The position numbers and the translations under genes are program-made. Positions 1 to 5,833 of a DNA stretch of 8,612 nt are shown here, in pieces (the first letter of the stretch is position 1; each line of letters opens with the position of its first letter). The notes beneath the pieces are model-generated. The model did no database searches and was not told the DNA's origin. It saw nothing but the letters and a program-made list of their open reading frames with translations. Origin of the DNA: Campylobacterales bacterium. GTDB taxonomy: Bacteria > Campylobacterota > Campylobacteria > Campylobacterales > QNZT01. The stretch covers positions 11,154 to 19,765 of the forward strand of contig JALWRO010000171.1 in the NCBI GenBank assembly GCA_027080605.1. Direction: 5' to 3'.

Positions 1-1
1 T

Positions 2-1195
2 GGACCGATCGCACCGGTGATTGTGCCTTCCGCCGCTTACGGATACGAAGATGCTTTTGAAGCGGAAGGGATTTTCAGCGGGAAAGTGCAAAAACCGCTC
101 TATGCCAGAATGGGCAATCCTACCAATGCCCGGCTGGAATCGGTGATGGCACAGGTGGAAGGTGCCGCCGGTGCAATTGCTACGGCATCCGGTATGGGTG
201 CCATTGCCATGGTACTGACCGCACTTTTGAAAAGTGGTGATAAAATTCTCTGTATCGGCGGTTTTTTTGGTGGAACCTACGCACTTGTGACGGAGACATT
301 GCCTCGGTTTGGTATTGGCGCTGCATTTTGTGATGTGGATGATTTTGTTTCAATCGAAGAACAACTTAAAGCAGGTGTTGCTATAGTGATGGTGGAGAGT
401 GTGGGAAATCCCAACATGAAGCTACCGGATCTGGAAAGAATCGGTTTATTGTGTCAGCGTTACGAAACCCTTCTGATCGTGGATAATACACTCACACCAC
501 TGGTTGTACAGCCTTTTAAAAGTGGTGCGGATGTAGTGATTTATTCGACGACCAAAAGTATTAGCGGGCATAGTGCCGCATTGGGCGGTATAGCACTTTT
601 CCCCGCAGTTCATGAGGAGAGTAAACTCTACCATGAACGTTATGGGCATCTGCATAAAATGGTGGAAAAACTGGGCGCAAAGGCGTTTATCGGCATTTGT
701 AAAAAACGTGCGATGCGTGATTTTGGTATGAGTGCCAATGCTTTTGGCTCTTTTATGACGCTGATTGGGTTGGAGACGTTATCAGTCAGAATGCGCCGGG
801 TTCAGCAAAATGTTGCCAAAGTAACAGAATTGCTTTGTGAAAAATTGCCGGATGGCAGTGTTCGGCATCCTTCGCTTGATTCTCATGAACATCATCTGCT
901 CTATAAGAACCGGTATCCTATGGGGTGTGGTGCTCTTTTGACGATTGACATGGGAACAAAGGAGCGTGCATTTGATCTGCTGAATAGAACCAGGAATATC
1001 ATTCAGACAGCCAATATCGGAGACAACAGAACACTTGCATTGCATATGCGCAGTACAATTTATAGAGATTTTGATGCGGAAGCTTTGCAGATTCTCGGAG
1101 TGACAGACGGGTTAATCCGGGTCTCCGTCGGGCTGGAAAATCCTGAAGAGATTGCCGATGACTTTATTGGGGCATTTGAAAAAAGAGCCGGATAA
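2..1195 (+). CDS. Cys/Met-metabolism PLP-dependent enzyme, homoserine sulfhydrylase type (5' partial)
   Basis: This is a cytosolic fold-type I PLP enzyme of the MetB/MetC/MetY/MetZ family. It probably makes homocysteine from an activated homoserine (O-acetyl or O-succinyl) and sulfide. The reading frame is open to the left edge, and the GTG at 17 is an internal Val, so roughly 10-20 N-terminal residues are missing. Counting from that Val as residue 1, visible motifs are YARMGNPT (29-36, phosphate-binding Tyr and Arg from the partner subunit), ASGM (57-60), IVDNT with the cofactor Asp at 156, and YSTTKSISGHS with the Schiff-base Lys at 180. The segment near 235-260 ending in GLETLSVRM, and GLIRVSVGLEN near the C-terminus, resemble MetY/MetZ more than MetB. 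The usual active-site 'LYG' tyrosine is Phe (FFG, 83-85), as I recall for MetZ-type enzymes. Substrate choice cannot be decided here. Family membership is very secure; the exact member is not. Confidence 0.9.
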   Translation, partial: GPIAPVIVPSAAYGYEDAFEAEGIFSGKVQKPLYARMGNPTNARLESVMAQVEGAAGAIATASGMGAIAMVLTALLKSGDKILCIGGFFGGTYALVTETLPRFGIGAAFCDVDDFVSIEEQLKAGVAIVMVESVGNPNMKLPDLERIGLLCQRYETLLIVDNTLTPLVVQPFKSGADVVIYSTTKSISGHSAALGGIALFPAVHEESKLYHERYGHLHKMVEKLGAKAFIGICKKRAMRDFGMSANAFGSFMTLIGLETLSVRMRRVQQNVAKVTELLCEKLPDGSVRHPSLDSHEHHLLYKNRYPMGCGALLTIDMGTKERAFDLLNRTRNIIQTANIGDNRTLALHMRSTIYRDFDAEALQILGVTDGLIRVSVGLENPEEIADDFIGAFEKRAG

Positions 1196-1204
1196 TTTGG
1201 TTTC

Positions 1205-1232
1205 GATATGATAGTTTTGCTATCATATCTTT
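1205..1232 (+). terminator. Hairpin between the PLP enzyme gene and the NFACT gene (weak terminator or leader structure)
   Basis: A perfect 10-bp inverted repeat (GATATGATAG at 1205-1214, CTATCATATC at 1220-1229) encloses the 5-nt loop TTTTG. It starts 9 bases after the upstream stop codon and is followed by only three T before the ATG at 1233. It could act as an inefficient terminator for the PLP enzyme gene, as a 3'-end stabiliser, or as a structure controlling initiation of the NFACT gene. The stem is AT-rich and the U-tract short, so strong termination is doubtful. Confidence 0.5.
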
Positions 1233-2564
1233 ATGACAAGATCTGCATTAGTCCAAATTGCCTCCCATTTAAGCCGTTATCGTAAAATCAATGCGATTGA
1301 GCGTGTTGAAGATACCATCGTTAAAATCGTTTTTGACAGGGAACACAGTTACTATTTTGATATGCGCCGGGGAGATGCTGCTATTTTTCAGACAGCTTCC
1401 TATAAAAAAGTACGCAACTACAACGCTCCTTTTGATGTTGTGCTGAAAAAACGATTTAACAACGCCAGAGTAGAAAAAGTCGAAGTGCCGGAAGGCAACC
1501 GGATACTGCGTATTTTGGTGAACTCCTCTTCGAGTTATAAAGCACAGAAATCGGTTTTACAGTTTGAATTTACCGGGCGAAATACCAATATTATCATTCT
1601 GGATGAAAACGGTGTGATTTTGGAAGCGTACCGGCATATCGACGCCCATACATCGTTTCGGGAAGTGCAGCCGGGTGTGCGACTGCAGGAGTTGCCGCCG
1701 CGTCCGTTTAAAGAGTCTTCGGAAGAGATCGCGGACATACCTGCGCATCCTCATGATGTGTTTGCCAAACGACAAAATCAAAAGATTGAAGCGCTTAGAA
1801 AACAGAAACTGCAAATCGTTATGAAAAAGTTGCAAAAGCTGCAAAAACTTTATGATAAGCTCGAAGACGAAACGCTTTTACGCCAAAAGAGTGAAGCGTT
1901 GACGCAGCAGGGTAATTTGTTGCTTTCGCATTTGCATCTCATGAAGAATTACCAAAAAGAGATTACGGTGACAGATTTTGAAGGGAAGGAGTGTACTATC
2001 CGCTTGCCGGAGAAGAGTCGTACGCCGGCAGAAGCGGCAAACGACTTTTTCAAACGCGCTAAAAAGCTGAAACAGAAGGCAAAATTTACCCATATCGAGC
2101 GGGACAATCTCGCTTCGAAAATCACTTTTCTGCAAAATCTGAAAGAGGCGATAGCACATGCAAAGAGTATCGATGAACTACAACTCTATCTGCCCAAACA
2201 GCCCAAAAATCAGAAAAAAGAGAAAAAAGCCGATGCCAATACAGAGACTTTCTTTATCGAGGGGTATAAAATTATGCTTGGGAAGAATGAACGCGGCAAT
2301 ATTTCTCTCTTAAAATCGGCAAAAATGAGCGATATCTGGATGCATCTGAAAGATATGCCCTCTACACATGTTATAATACGCAACGAGAAAAAATCACCCC
2401 CGTTTGCCGTACTGGAGTTCGCGGCAAAACTTTGTGTGCAGTTCAGTGCCGTGCAGCCGGGTAGTTATCTGGTCGATTTTACACAGCGACGTAATGTAAA
2501 AATGCGTGACGGTGCGAATGTCAACTATGTCAATTACGATACGATCAAGGTATCGAAGGAGTAA
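1233..2564 (+). CDS. Compact NFACT (RqcH / FbpA / DUF814) family protein
   Basis: Members of this family (bacterial RqcH, eukaryotic NEMF/Rqc2) bind obstructed large ribosomal subunits with peptidyl-tRNA; RqcH recruits tRNA-Ala to add C-terminal alanine tails. Older annotations call it fibronectin-binding protein. Visible parts are an NFACT-N region (about 1-155, with FTGRNTNIIILDENG at 113-127), a basic helical/coiled-coil segment (about 175-240), the motif EAANDFFKRAKKLK (267-280), a lysine-rich linker (322-333) and the NFACT-R domain (about 340-443), where DIWMHLKDMPSTHVIIR (367-383) is diagnostic. At 443 residues it is shorter than Firmicute RqcH (about 570); the helix-hairpin-helix stretch after NFACT-N seems absent. 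Asn89-Arg90 probably aligns with the functional Asp-Arg pair of RqcH. ATG 1233 is the only start available, since an in-frame TAG lies at 1212, and no Shine-Dalgarno precedes it. It is the first gene of the block running to dxr. Confidence 0.9.
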   Translation: MTRSALVQIASHLSRYRKINAIERVEDTIVKIVFDREHSYYFDMRRGDAAIFQTASYKKVRNYNAPFDVVLKKRFNNARVEKVEVPEGNRILRILVNSSSSYKAQKSVLQFEFTGRNTNIIILDENGVILEAYRHIDAHTSFREVQPGVRLQELPPRPFKESSEEIADIPAHPHDVFAKRQNQKIEALRKQKLQIVMKKLQKLQKLYDKLEDETLLRQKSEALTQQGNLLLSHLHLMKNYQKEITVTDFEGKECTIRLPEKSRTPAEAANDFFKRAKKLKQKAKFTHIERDNLASKITFLQNLKEAIAHAKSIDELQLYLPKQPKNQKKEKKADANTETFFIEGYKIMLGKNERGNISLLKSAKMSDIWMHLKDMPSTHVIIRNEKKSPPFAVLEFAAKLCVQFSAVQPGSYLVDFTQRRNVKMRDGANVNYVNYDTIKVSKE

Positions 2565-2567
2565 GAG

Positions 2568-2903
2568 ATGCCCATTACACCGCTTGAAGGGATTGTCTAC
2601 GCCAACCAAAATATGCAGGTGCCTGCGGCAAAACAGACAGATTATCAGGGGCGGGTTGAGTTTCAAAATGTCATTGCCGCGGCGCGTACCAATGAAAAAC
2701 CGAATATCATCGAAGATCCCGGAGATATTGTCAATGCCGAGCCGGTAGATCCCGACAAAGAGCATCAGCGCGAAGAGGCGGAAGAGCAGACCGGTGAAAA
2801 AGAGGTGGAGATTCTGAAGCGGTATAAAAAGATGCAGAGCCGTCACGGAGTGGAAGAGTTGTATGAATCACTTCCGTATCATATTTTGGATATACGTGTC
2901 TGA
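2568..2903 (+). CDS. Small charged protein of unknown function between NFACT and cdsA genes
   Basis: A 111-residue soluble protein without signal peptide, transmembrane segment or cysteine. The N-terminal half is polar (Gln/Asn/Ala-rich). Residues about 60-100 are strongly charged and probably helical, with acidic runs (REEAEEQ) followed by KRYKKMQSRHG. The ATG is 3 bases after the NFACT stop, and a good ribosome-binding site (AAGGAG, 2556-2561, spacer 6) overlaps the end of the NFACT gene, so the two are almost certainly cotranscribed. I do not recognise a domain. From memory, C. jejuni has a small predicted coiled-coil protein (Cj1348c) at the same place between its NFACT and cdsA genes, so this is probably the positional counterpart. 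The function is unknown, and a role linked to NFACT or to membrane lipid synthesis would be a guess from position only. Confidence 0.8.
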   Translation: MPITPLEGIVYANQNMQVPAAKQTDYQGRVEFQNVIAAARTNEKPNIIEDPGDIVNAEPVDPDKEHQREEAEEQTGEKEVEILKRYKKMQSRHGVEELYESLPYHILDIRV

Positions 2904-2973
2904 AGTGGGTGATAAGCGGGAAATTTGTAAGATAGCGAAAATGTGAAAATCATGAAAAGAGGCGAAAAAGAGT

Positions 2974-3744
2974 ATGGAAAAACCCAAAAACTGGCTGGAT
3001 AGAATAGATAAAGCGCGTTTTGTGACCGGAATTACTTTGATTGCGGTGATTGTGGTGATCGGTATGGTGGACAGCGCGTTGCTGACATGGGCGTTTCTGG
3101 GAGTGGCGTATCTGTTCGCTTTTTATGAAACGATGCAACTGCTGAAAATCGATGACAACAAACTCTACGGATATGCAGCACTTTTGTGGCTGGTGTCACT
3201 GGTCTACAGCAATCCTGACGATCTCTTCTTTCTGGCATCGATTATAGCACTCTCATGGATGGTATACAAAAACAGTGTCGATATGAAAAATATCTATCTT
3301 TTTCTCTATCCGACGGCTTCGTTCCTTTTTCTGCTGGCACTCTACAAAGGGTTCGGTATGGATGCGATGGTCTGGCTGGTGATTGTCGTGGCGTTGACAG
3401 ATACCGGGGCATACTTTACTGGCAAGGCGATAGGGAAGACCCCGTTTTCTCCGGTTTCTCCCAAAAAGACCTGGGAAGGGGTGATCGGCGGTGTGTTGAT
3501 TGCGACGGTTGCAGGTGCGATGTACGGCGTCTCTTTTGTCTCTCCGATTCTGGCGGTTCTGATCTCACTAGTGGTTTCATTTGCTTCGATTTTCGGCGAT
3601 CTGTTTGAGAGTTATTTGAAGCGTAAAGCGGGAGTGAAGGACAGCGGTACCATTTTACCGGGACACGGCGGTGTGCTGGATCGGGTTGACGGGTATCTTT
3701 TTGCAGGAGTGCTGATGGTGATTTTACTTCGGGGACTGGCTTGA
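2974..3744 (+). CDS. cdsA: Phosphatidate cytidylyltransferase (CDP-diacylglycerol synthase)
   Basis: An inner-membrane enzyme that converts phosphatidic acid and CTP to CDP-diacylglycerol and pyrophosphate, the precursor of all bacterial phospholipids. At 256 residues it has normal family length and consists mostly of hydrophobic helices (for example 18-32, 36-52, 66-77, 84-97, 109-124, 130-145, 170-185, 188-206, 241-253). The C-terminal CDS family signature is complete at 213-239: SYLKRK, then KDSGTILPGHGG, then LDRVD, containing the metal- and CTP-binding Asp and Lys residues. A further conserved stretch, SPKKTWEG, lies at 162-169. The ATG follows AAAGAG/AAAGAGG purine runs (2956-2972). A 70-bp gap separates it from the preceding small gene, while its stop TGA overlaps the dxr start (TTGA), so expression with dxr is coupled. 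Assignment is secure. Confidence 0.97.
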   Translation: MEKPKNWLDRIDKARFVTGITLIAVIVVIGMVDSALLTWAFLGVAYLFAFYETMQLLKIDDNKLYGYAALLWLVSLVYSNPDDLFFLASIIALSWMVYKNSVDMKNIYLFLYPTASFLFLLALYKGFGMDAMVWLVIVVALTDTGAYFTGKAIGKTPFSPVSPKKTWEGVIGGVLIATVAGAMYGVSFVSPILAVLISLVVSFASIFGDLFESYLKRKAGVKDSGTILPGHGGVLDRVDGYLFAGVLMVILLRGLA

Positions 3745-4811
3745 TCGTTTTAGGTTCTACCGGTTCCATCGGGGTGAATGCTTTACATATCGCAAAGCGT
3801 TTTGATCTGCCCGTAGAGGTACTGGTTGCCGGAAACAGTGTTGATCTGCTAAACCGACAGATTGCCGAATTTCATCCAAAACGGGTGGTAGTGGCGCATA
3901 AAGACTCTGTTTCCAAAGTAGTGCATGAAGATGTTTTGTACGGAGAAGAGGGGATACTCGAAGCGATTCGGGAAAGTCGAAGCGATCTGGTGGTCAATTC
4001 GCTGGTTGGGTTCGCAGGACTGAAGCCGACGATTGAAGCAATCAAATGTAAAAAGCGTGTGGCACTGGCAAACAAAGAGAGTCTGGTAGTGGCCGGACAG
4101 TTTATCGATATCGCTTCGATCGATCCTATCGACAGTGAGCATTTCGGGTTATGGTATCTGTTGCAGGATCGTCCGGTAGAGAAGATGACTGTTACGGCAA
4201 GCGGCGGCTCTTTTCGCGATACACCGCTGGATGTTTTGGAAAATGCGACGGTGGAAGAGGCGCTGAACCATCCCAACTGGTCGATGGGACGAAAGATTAC
4301 CATCGACAGTGCGACGATGACCAACAAACTATTTGAACTTCTTGAAGCAAAATGGCTTTTTGACATCGATAAACTTGATGCGATTATCGAAACAAAATCG
4401 ATTATTCATGCATTGATCGACTTTAAAGACGGCAGTACGACTGCACATATTGCCAATGCCGACATGAAACTGCCTATCGCTTTTGCACTGCTCGGTAAGG
4501 TGGAAGAGCAGGTGTTGGCTCCTGTGGATCTTGTGGAAGTGGGTAGCCTGGAGTTTCGTAAAATAGACTCTGTGCGCTATCCTATATGGGAAATCAAGGA
4601 TGATATATTGCAAAAGCCGCATTTGGGGGCAGTGATCAACGCAGCTAATGAAGTGGGAATTGCACAGTTTTTTGACGGGAAAATCGGGTTTATGGATATT
4701 GCCCGAAAGACGATAGCCGCTTACAGGGCTTTTGATGATTTTAAACCTGTGACGCTTGAAGATATTTTTGAAATTGACCGGGAAGTGCGGGAATTTACCG
4801 CTAAACTATAA
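3741..4811 (+). CDS. dxr: 1-deoxy-D-xylulose 5-phosphate reductoisomerase
   Basis: A cytosolic NADPH- and divalent-metal-dependent enzyme that converts DXP to 2-C-methyl-D-erythritol 4-phosphate in the MEP isoprenoid pathway; it is the target of fosmidomycin. Visible motifs are the Rossmann GSTGSIG (5-11), LANKESLV (109-116), the metal ligands Asp131 and Glu133 in DSEH, ASGGSFRD (153-160), HPNWSMGRKITIDSATM (177-193) and NK...E (Asn195, Lys196, Glu199), matching the E. coli metal and substrate residues. The 'NKGLE' of many homologs is NKLFE here. Length is 356, typical of epsilonproteobacterial Dxr but shorter than E. coli (398). The start is TTG at 3741, overlapping the cdsA stop by 4 bases. 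No better start exists upstream in frame, and beginning later would remove the nucleotide-binding motif. A weak GGGGA (3731-3735) may serve as ribosome-binding site, and translational coupling with cdsA is likely. Confidence 0.96.
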   Translation: MIVLGSTGSIGVNALHIAKRFDLPVEVLVAGNSVDLLNRQIAEFHPKRVVVAHKDSVSKVVHEDVLYGEEGILEAIRESRSDLVVNSLVGFAGLKPTIEAIKCKKRVALANKESLVVAGQFIDIASIDPIDSEHFGLWYLLQDRPVEKMTVTASGGSFRDTPLDVLENATVEEALNHPNWSMGRKITIDSATMTNKLFELLEAKWLFDIDKLDAIIETKSIIHALIDFKDGSTTAHIANADMKLPIAFALLGKVEEQVLAPVDLVEVGSLEFRKIDSVRYPIWEIKDDILQKPHLGAVINAANEVGIAQFFDGKIGFMDIARKTIAAYRAFDDFKPVTLEDIFEIDREVREFTAKL

Positions 4812-4823
4812 AAGATTTTTTTG

Positions 4824-4852
4824 ACAGAGAGGATGTGAGATACCCTCTCTGT
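4824..4852. repeat. 9-bp inverted repeat between convergent genes
   Basis: ACAGAGAGG (4824-4832) and CCTCTCTGT (4844-4852) form a perfect 9-bp stem with an 11-nt loop, 12 bases after the dxr stop. The T run lies before the stem (4816-4822), not after it, so on neither strand does it make a canonical intrinsic terminator. It may stabilise the 3' end of the dxr mRNA or be a Rho-associated or processed end. Confidence 0.45.
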
Positions 4853-4865
4853 ATGCCTGTGATTG

Positions 4866-4886
4866 AAAGTAGCAGGACTACTTTTT
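4866..4886 (+). terminator. Weak hairpin with short T run downstream of dxr
   Basis: AAAGTAG (4866-4872) pairs with CTACTTT (4878-4884) around a 5-nt loop and is followed by further T on the plus strand (five T in total from 4882). It overlaps the last codon and stop of the minus-strand small gene. With only two G-C pairs it is a weak candidate terminator for the dxr transcript. Confidence 0.25.
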
Positions 4887-5081
4887 AAATGTGTTGTAAA
4901 CGCGTTGAAGATCTTCGTATGGAATCTCGCTGTTTTCTGTGATGAATGTGATCGCTTCGTAAGGATCTTCATCGGTGACAGCCAGAGCCTCTTCCAATAG
5001 AGATGCCAGTGCATCGTCGTCAAGGTTCTCAAGATCAAGTTCACTCAAAGTTCCCAGTAATTCTAATTCTTCAACAGTCAT
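4878..5081 (-). CDS. Small strongly acidic protein of unknown function
   Basis: A 67-residue protein with about 19 Asp/Glu against 3 Arg/Lys, no Cys, no Trp, no signal peptide and no membrane segment. The first half is leucine/glutamate-rich and probably helical (EELELLGTLSELDLENL, then DDDALASLLEEAL). The second half has PYEAITFITENSEIPYEDL, two similar Pro-Tyr-Glu turns 21 residues apart. It is supported as a real gene by a good ribosome-binding site (AAAGGGG on the minus strand at 5088-5094, spacer 6), an AT-rich upstream region and coherent codons, although a longer out-of-frame open frame overlaps it. It converges with dxr (66-bp gap) and is divergent from the DUF3015 gene. I do not recognise the family. 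Its acidity could suit a small adaptor or DNA-mimic-like protein, but nothing in the sequence shows this. Confidence 0.7.
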   Translation of the reverse strand: MTVEELELLGTLSELDLENLDDDALASLLEEALAVTDEDPYEAITFITENSEIPYEDLQRVYNTFKK

Positions 5082-5148
5082 GGATTGCCCCTTTCAAGGT
5101 TAATGTTTTTGTTTATGTTACTCACGATTTTTATTCATGAATGTTTTC

Positions 5149-5175
5149 CTATCGACCGAAAACAAAATCAGTTTA
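5149..5175 (-). promoter_or_regulatory. Candidate sigma-28 (FliA)-like promoter for the small acidic protein gene
   Basis: Read on the minus strand, TAAACTGA (5175-5168) is followed after exactly 11 bases by GTCGATAG (5156-5149). The enterobacterial FliA consensus is TAAAGTTT-N11-GCCGATAA, so 5 of 8 and 6 of 8 positions agree and the spacing is exact. Transcription would start about 60 bases upstream of the ATG at 5081. AT-rich DNA yields such matches by chance, so this is only a candidate. Confidence 0.35.
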
Positions 5176-5257
5176 GCCAATAAAGCAAAAACTTTTATAA
5201 AAATCTATAAGTAAAATAGAATTTGAATTTTACATGAAATTACTTAATAGATACTGA

Positions 5258-5298
5258 ATATTGCAATTAAATCAAAAAAATTTATTTAATTGCAATAT
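5258..5298. repeat. 15-bp perfect inverted repeat with twin ATTGCAAT palindromes
   Basis: ATATTGCAATTAAAT (5258-5272) is exactly inverted at 5284-5298, with an 11-base A/T spacer. Each arm contains the self-complementary octamer ATTGCAAT (5260-5267 and 5289-5296), spaced 29 bp apart. It lies about 45 bp upstream of the putative -10 of the DUF3015 gene. This fits a pair of operator sites for a dimeric regulator, or a cruciform/hairpin. No regulator is identified. Confidence 0.55.
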
Positions 5299-5343
5299 AT
5301 TTAATTTTTCTCTGTCTCTGCTTCAAGTTAAGTAAACAATATG

Positions 5344-5349
5344 TATAAT
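5344..5349 (+). promoter_or_regulatory. Candidate sigma-70 -10 element for the DUF3015 gene
   Basis: A perfect TATAAT lies 40 bases upstream of the ATG at 5384, preceded by TG. No convincing -35 is seen (TTCAAG at 5322-5327 is poor), but Campylobacterota housekeeping promoters are known to rely on the -10 and AT-rich upstream DNA rather than a conserved -35. It is the only strong match in the region just upstream of the gene. Confidence 0.55.
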
Positions 5350-5383
5350 AATTTTCAATTTAAAGAAGAAGGAGTGTGTAAAA

Positions 5384-5830
5384 ATGAAAAAAATTTTTCT
5401 TACTACACTGGCTGTTGCTGCACTGACGGTTTCTGCGCATGCAGAGAGAAATCTCAACACAGGCTGTGGTCTGGGAAGTATGATTATCGATAATCAAAAT
5501 ACAGTGGCAAAGCAGGTGATTGCCGCGACACTGAATACACTTTCCGGTAACCAGACGTTTGGTATTACGACGGGAACACTGGGATGTGACAAACCGGTTT
5601 TACTGGTCTCTAACGAAGTCGAGACATTTGTTGCAGACAACATGGACAATCTGGCAACCGATATTGCCGCGGGTCAGGGTGAAACACTTGACACACTGGC
5701 ATCTATGCTGAAAGTCTCCGATAAAAAAGCTTTTGAGACAAAACTCAAAACAAATTTTGACAAAATCTACGCAAGTGAAGATGTTACTTCTGCAAACGTA
5801 ATCGACGCGATCGTTACTATCGCAGGGTAA
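5384..5830 (+). CDS. Secreted DUF3015 family protein
   Basis: A 148-residue protein with a clear Sec signal peptide: MKK, a hydrophobic core (about 4-16) and cleavage after SAHA (20), giving a mature protein of about 128 residues in the periplasm or attached to the envelope. The mature N-terminus has the DUF3015 pattern: GCGLGS (27-32), then SGNQTFGITTGTLGC (54-68). Cys28 and Cys68 are the only cysteines and may form a disulfide. Residues 70-148 are Asp/Thr/Lys-rich and probably helical. The family function is not known. The ATG is supported by AAGGAG (5369-5374). A strong terminator begins 9 bases after the stop (5839-5880), and the DUF4105 gene begins 3 bases after it, so the two form a pair whose second member is partly uncoupled by the terminator. 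Family assignment rests on recalled motif resemblance. Confidence 0.88.
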   Translation: MKKIFLTTLAVAALTVSAHAERNLNTGCGLGSMIIDNQNTVAKQVIAATLNTLSGNQTFGITTGTLGCDKPVLLVSNEVETFVADNMDNLATDIAAGQGETLDTLASMLKVSDKKAFETKLKTNFDKIYASEDVTSANVIDAIVTIAG

Positions 5831-5833
5831 ACA

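Larger units (their letters stand above)
5082..5383. other. AT-rich divergent intergenic region
   Basis: These 302 bases separate the leftward acidic-protein gene from the rightward DUF3015 gene and are visibly more AT-rich than the flanking genes. They hold the leftward ribosome-binding site (5088-5094), a candidate sigma-28-like promoter (5149-5175), the long inverted repeat (5258-5298), the candidate rightward promoter (5344-5349) and the rightward ribosome-binding site AAGGAG (5369-5374, spacer 9). I see no tRNA, small ORF or known riboswitch in it. Confidence 0.75.

Noticed and set aside
17..19. GTG as the true start of the PLP enzyme
   Set aside because: The frame continues upstream in family-like sequence (GPIAP before the Val), and a start here would remove N-terminal residues conserved in the family; the gene is cut by the window edge.
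2394..2846. 150-codon open frame on the minus strand
   Set aside because: It lies antisense to the NFACT 3' end and the small charged protein gene. Its translation is rich in Leu/Phe/Ile/Arg/His without domain logic, and the plus-strand genes have ribosome-binding sites and family motifs.
3872..4366. 164-codon open frame on the minus strand
   Set aside because: Entirely antisense to dxr, whose catalytic motifs lie in the same stretch; the composition (Ser/Arg-rich) is typical of a shadow frame.
4721..5044. 107-codon minus-strand frame overlapping the small acidic protein gene
   Set aside because: It runs into the dxr 3' end, has no good ribosome-binding site and an implausible His/Thr/Lys-rich product. 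The shorter 4878-5081 frame has a strong ribosome-binding site and coherent composition.
5258..5298. Reading the inverted repeat as part of a CRISPR or an insertion-sequence end
   Set aside because: There is only one pair of arms, no spacer series, no transposase and no flanking target duplication.
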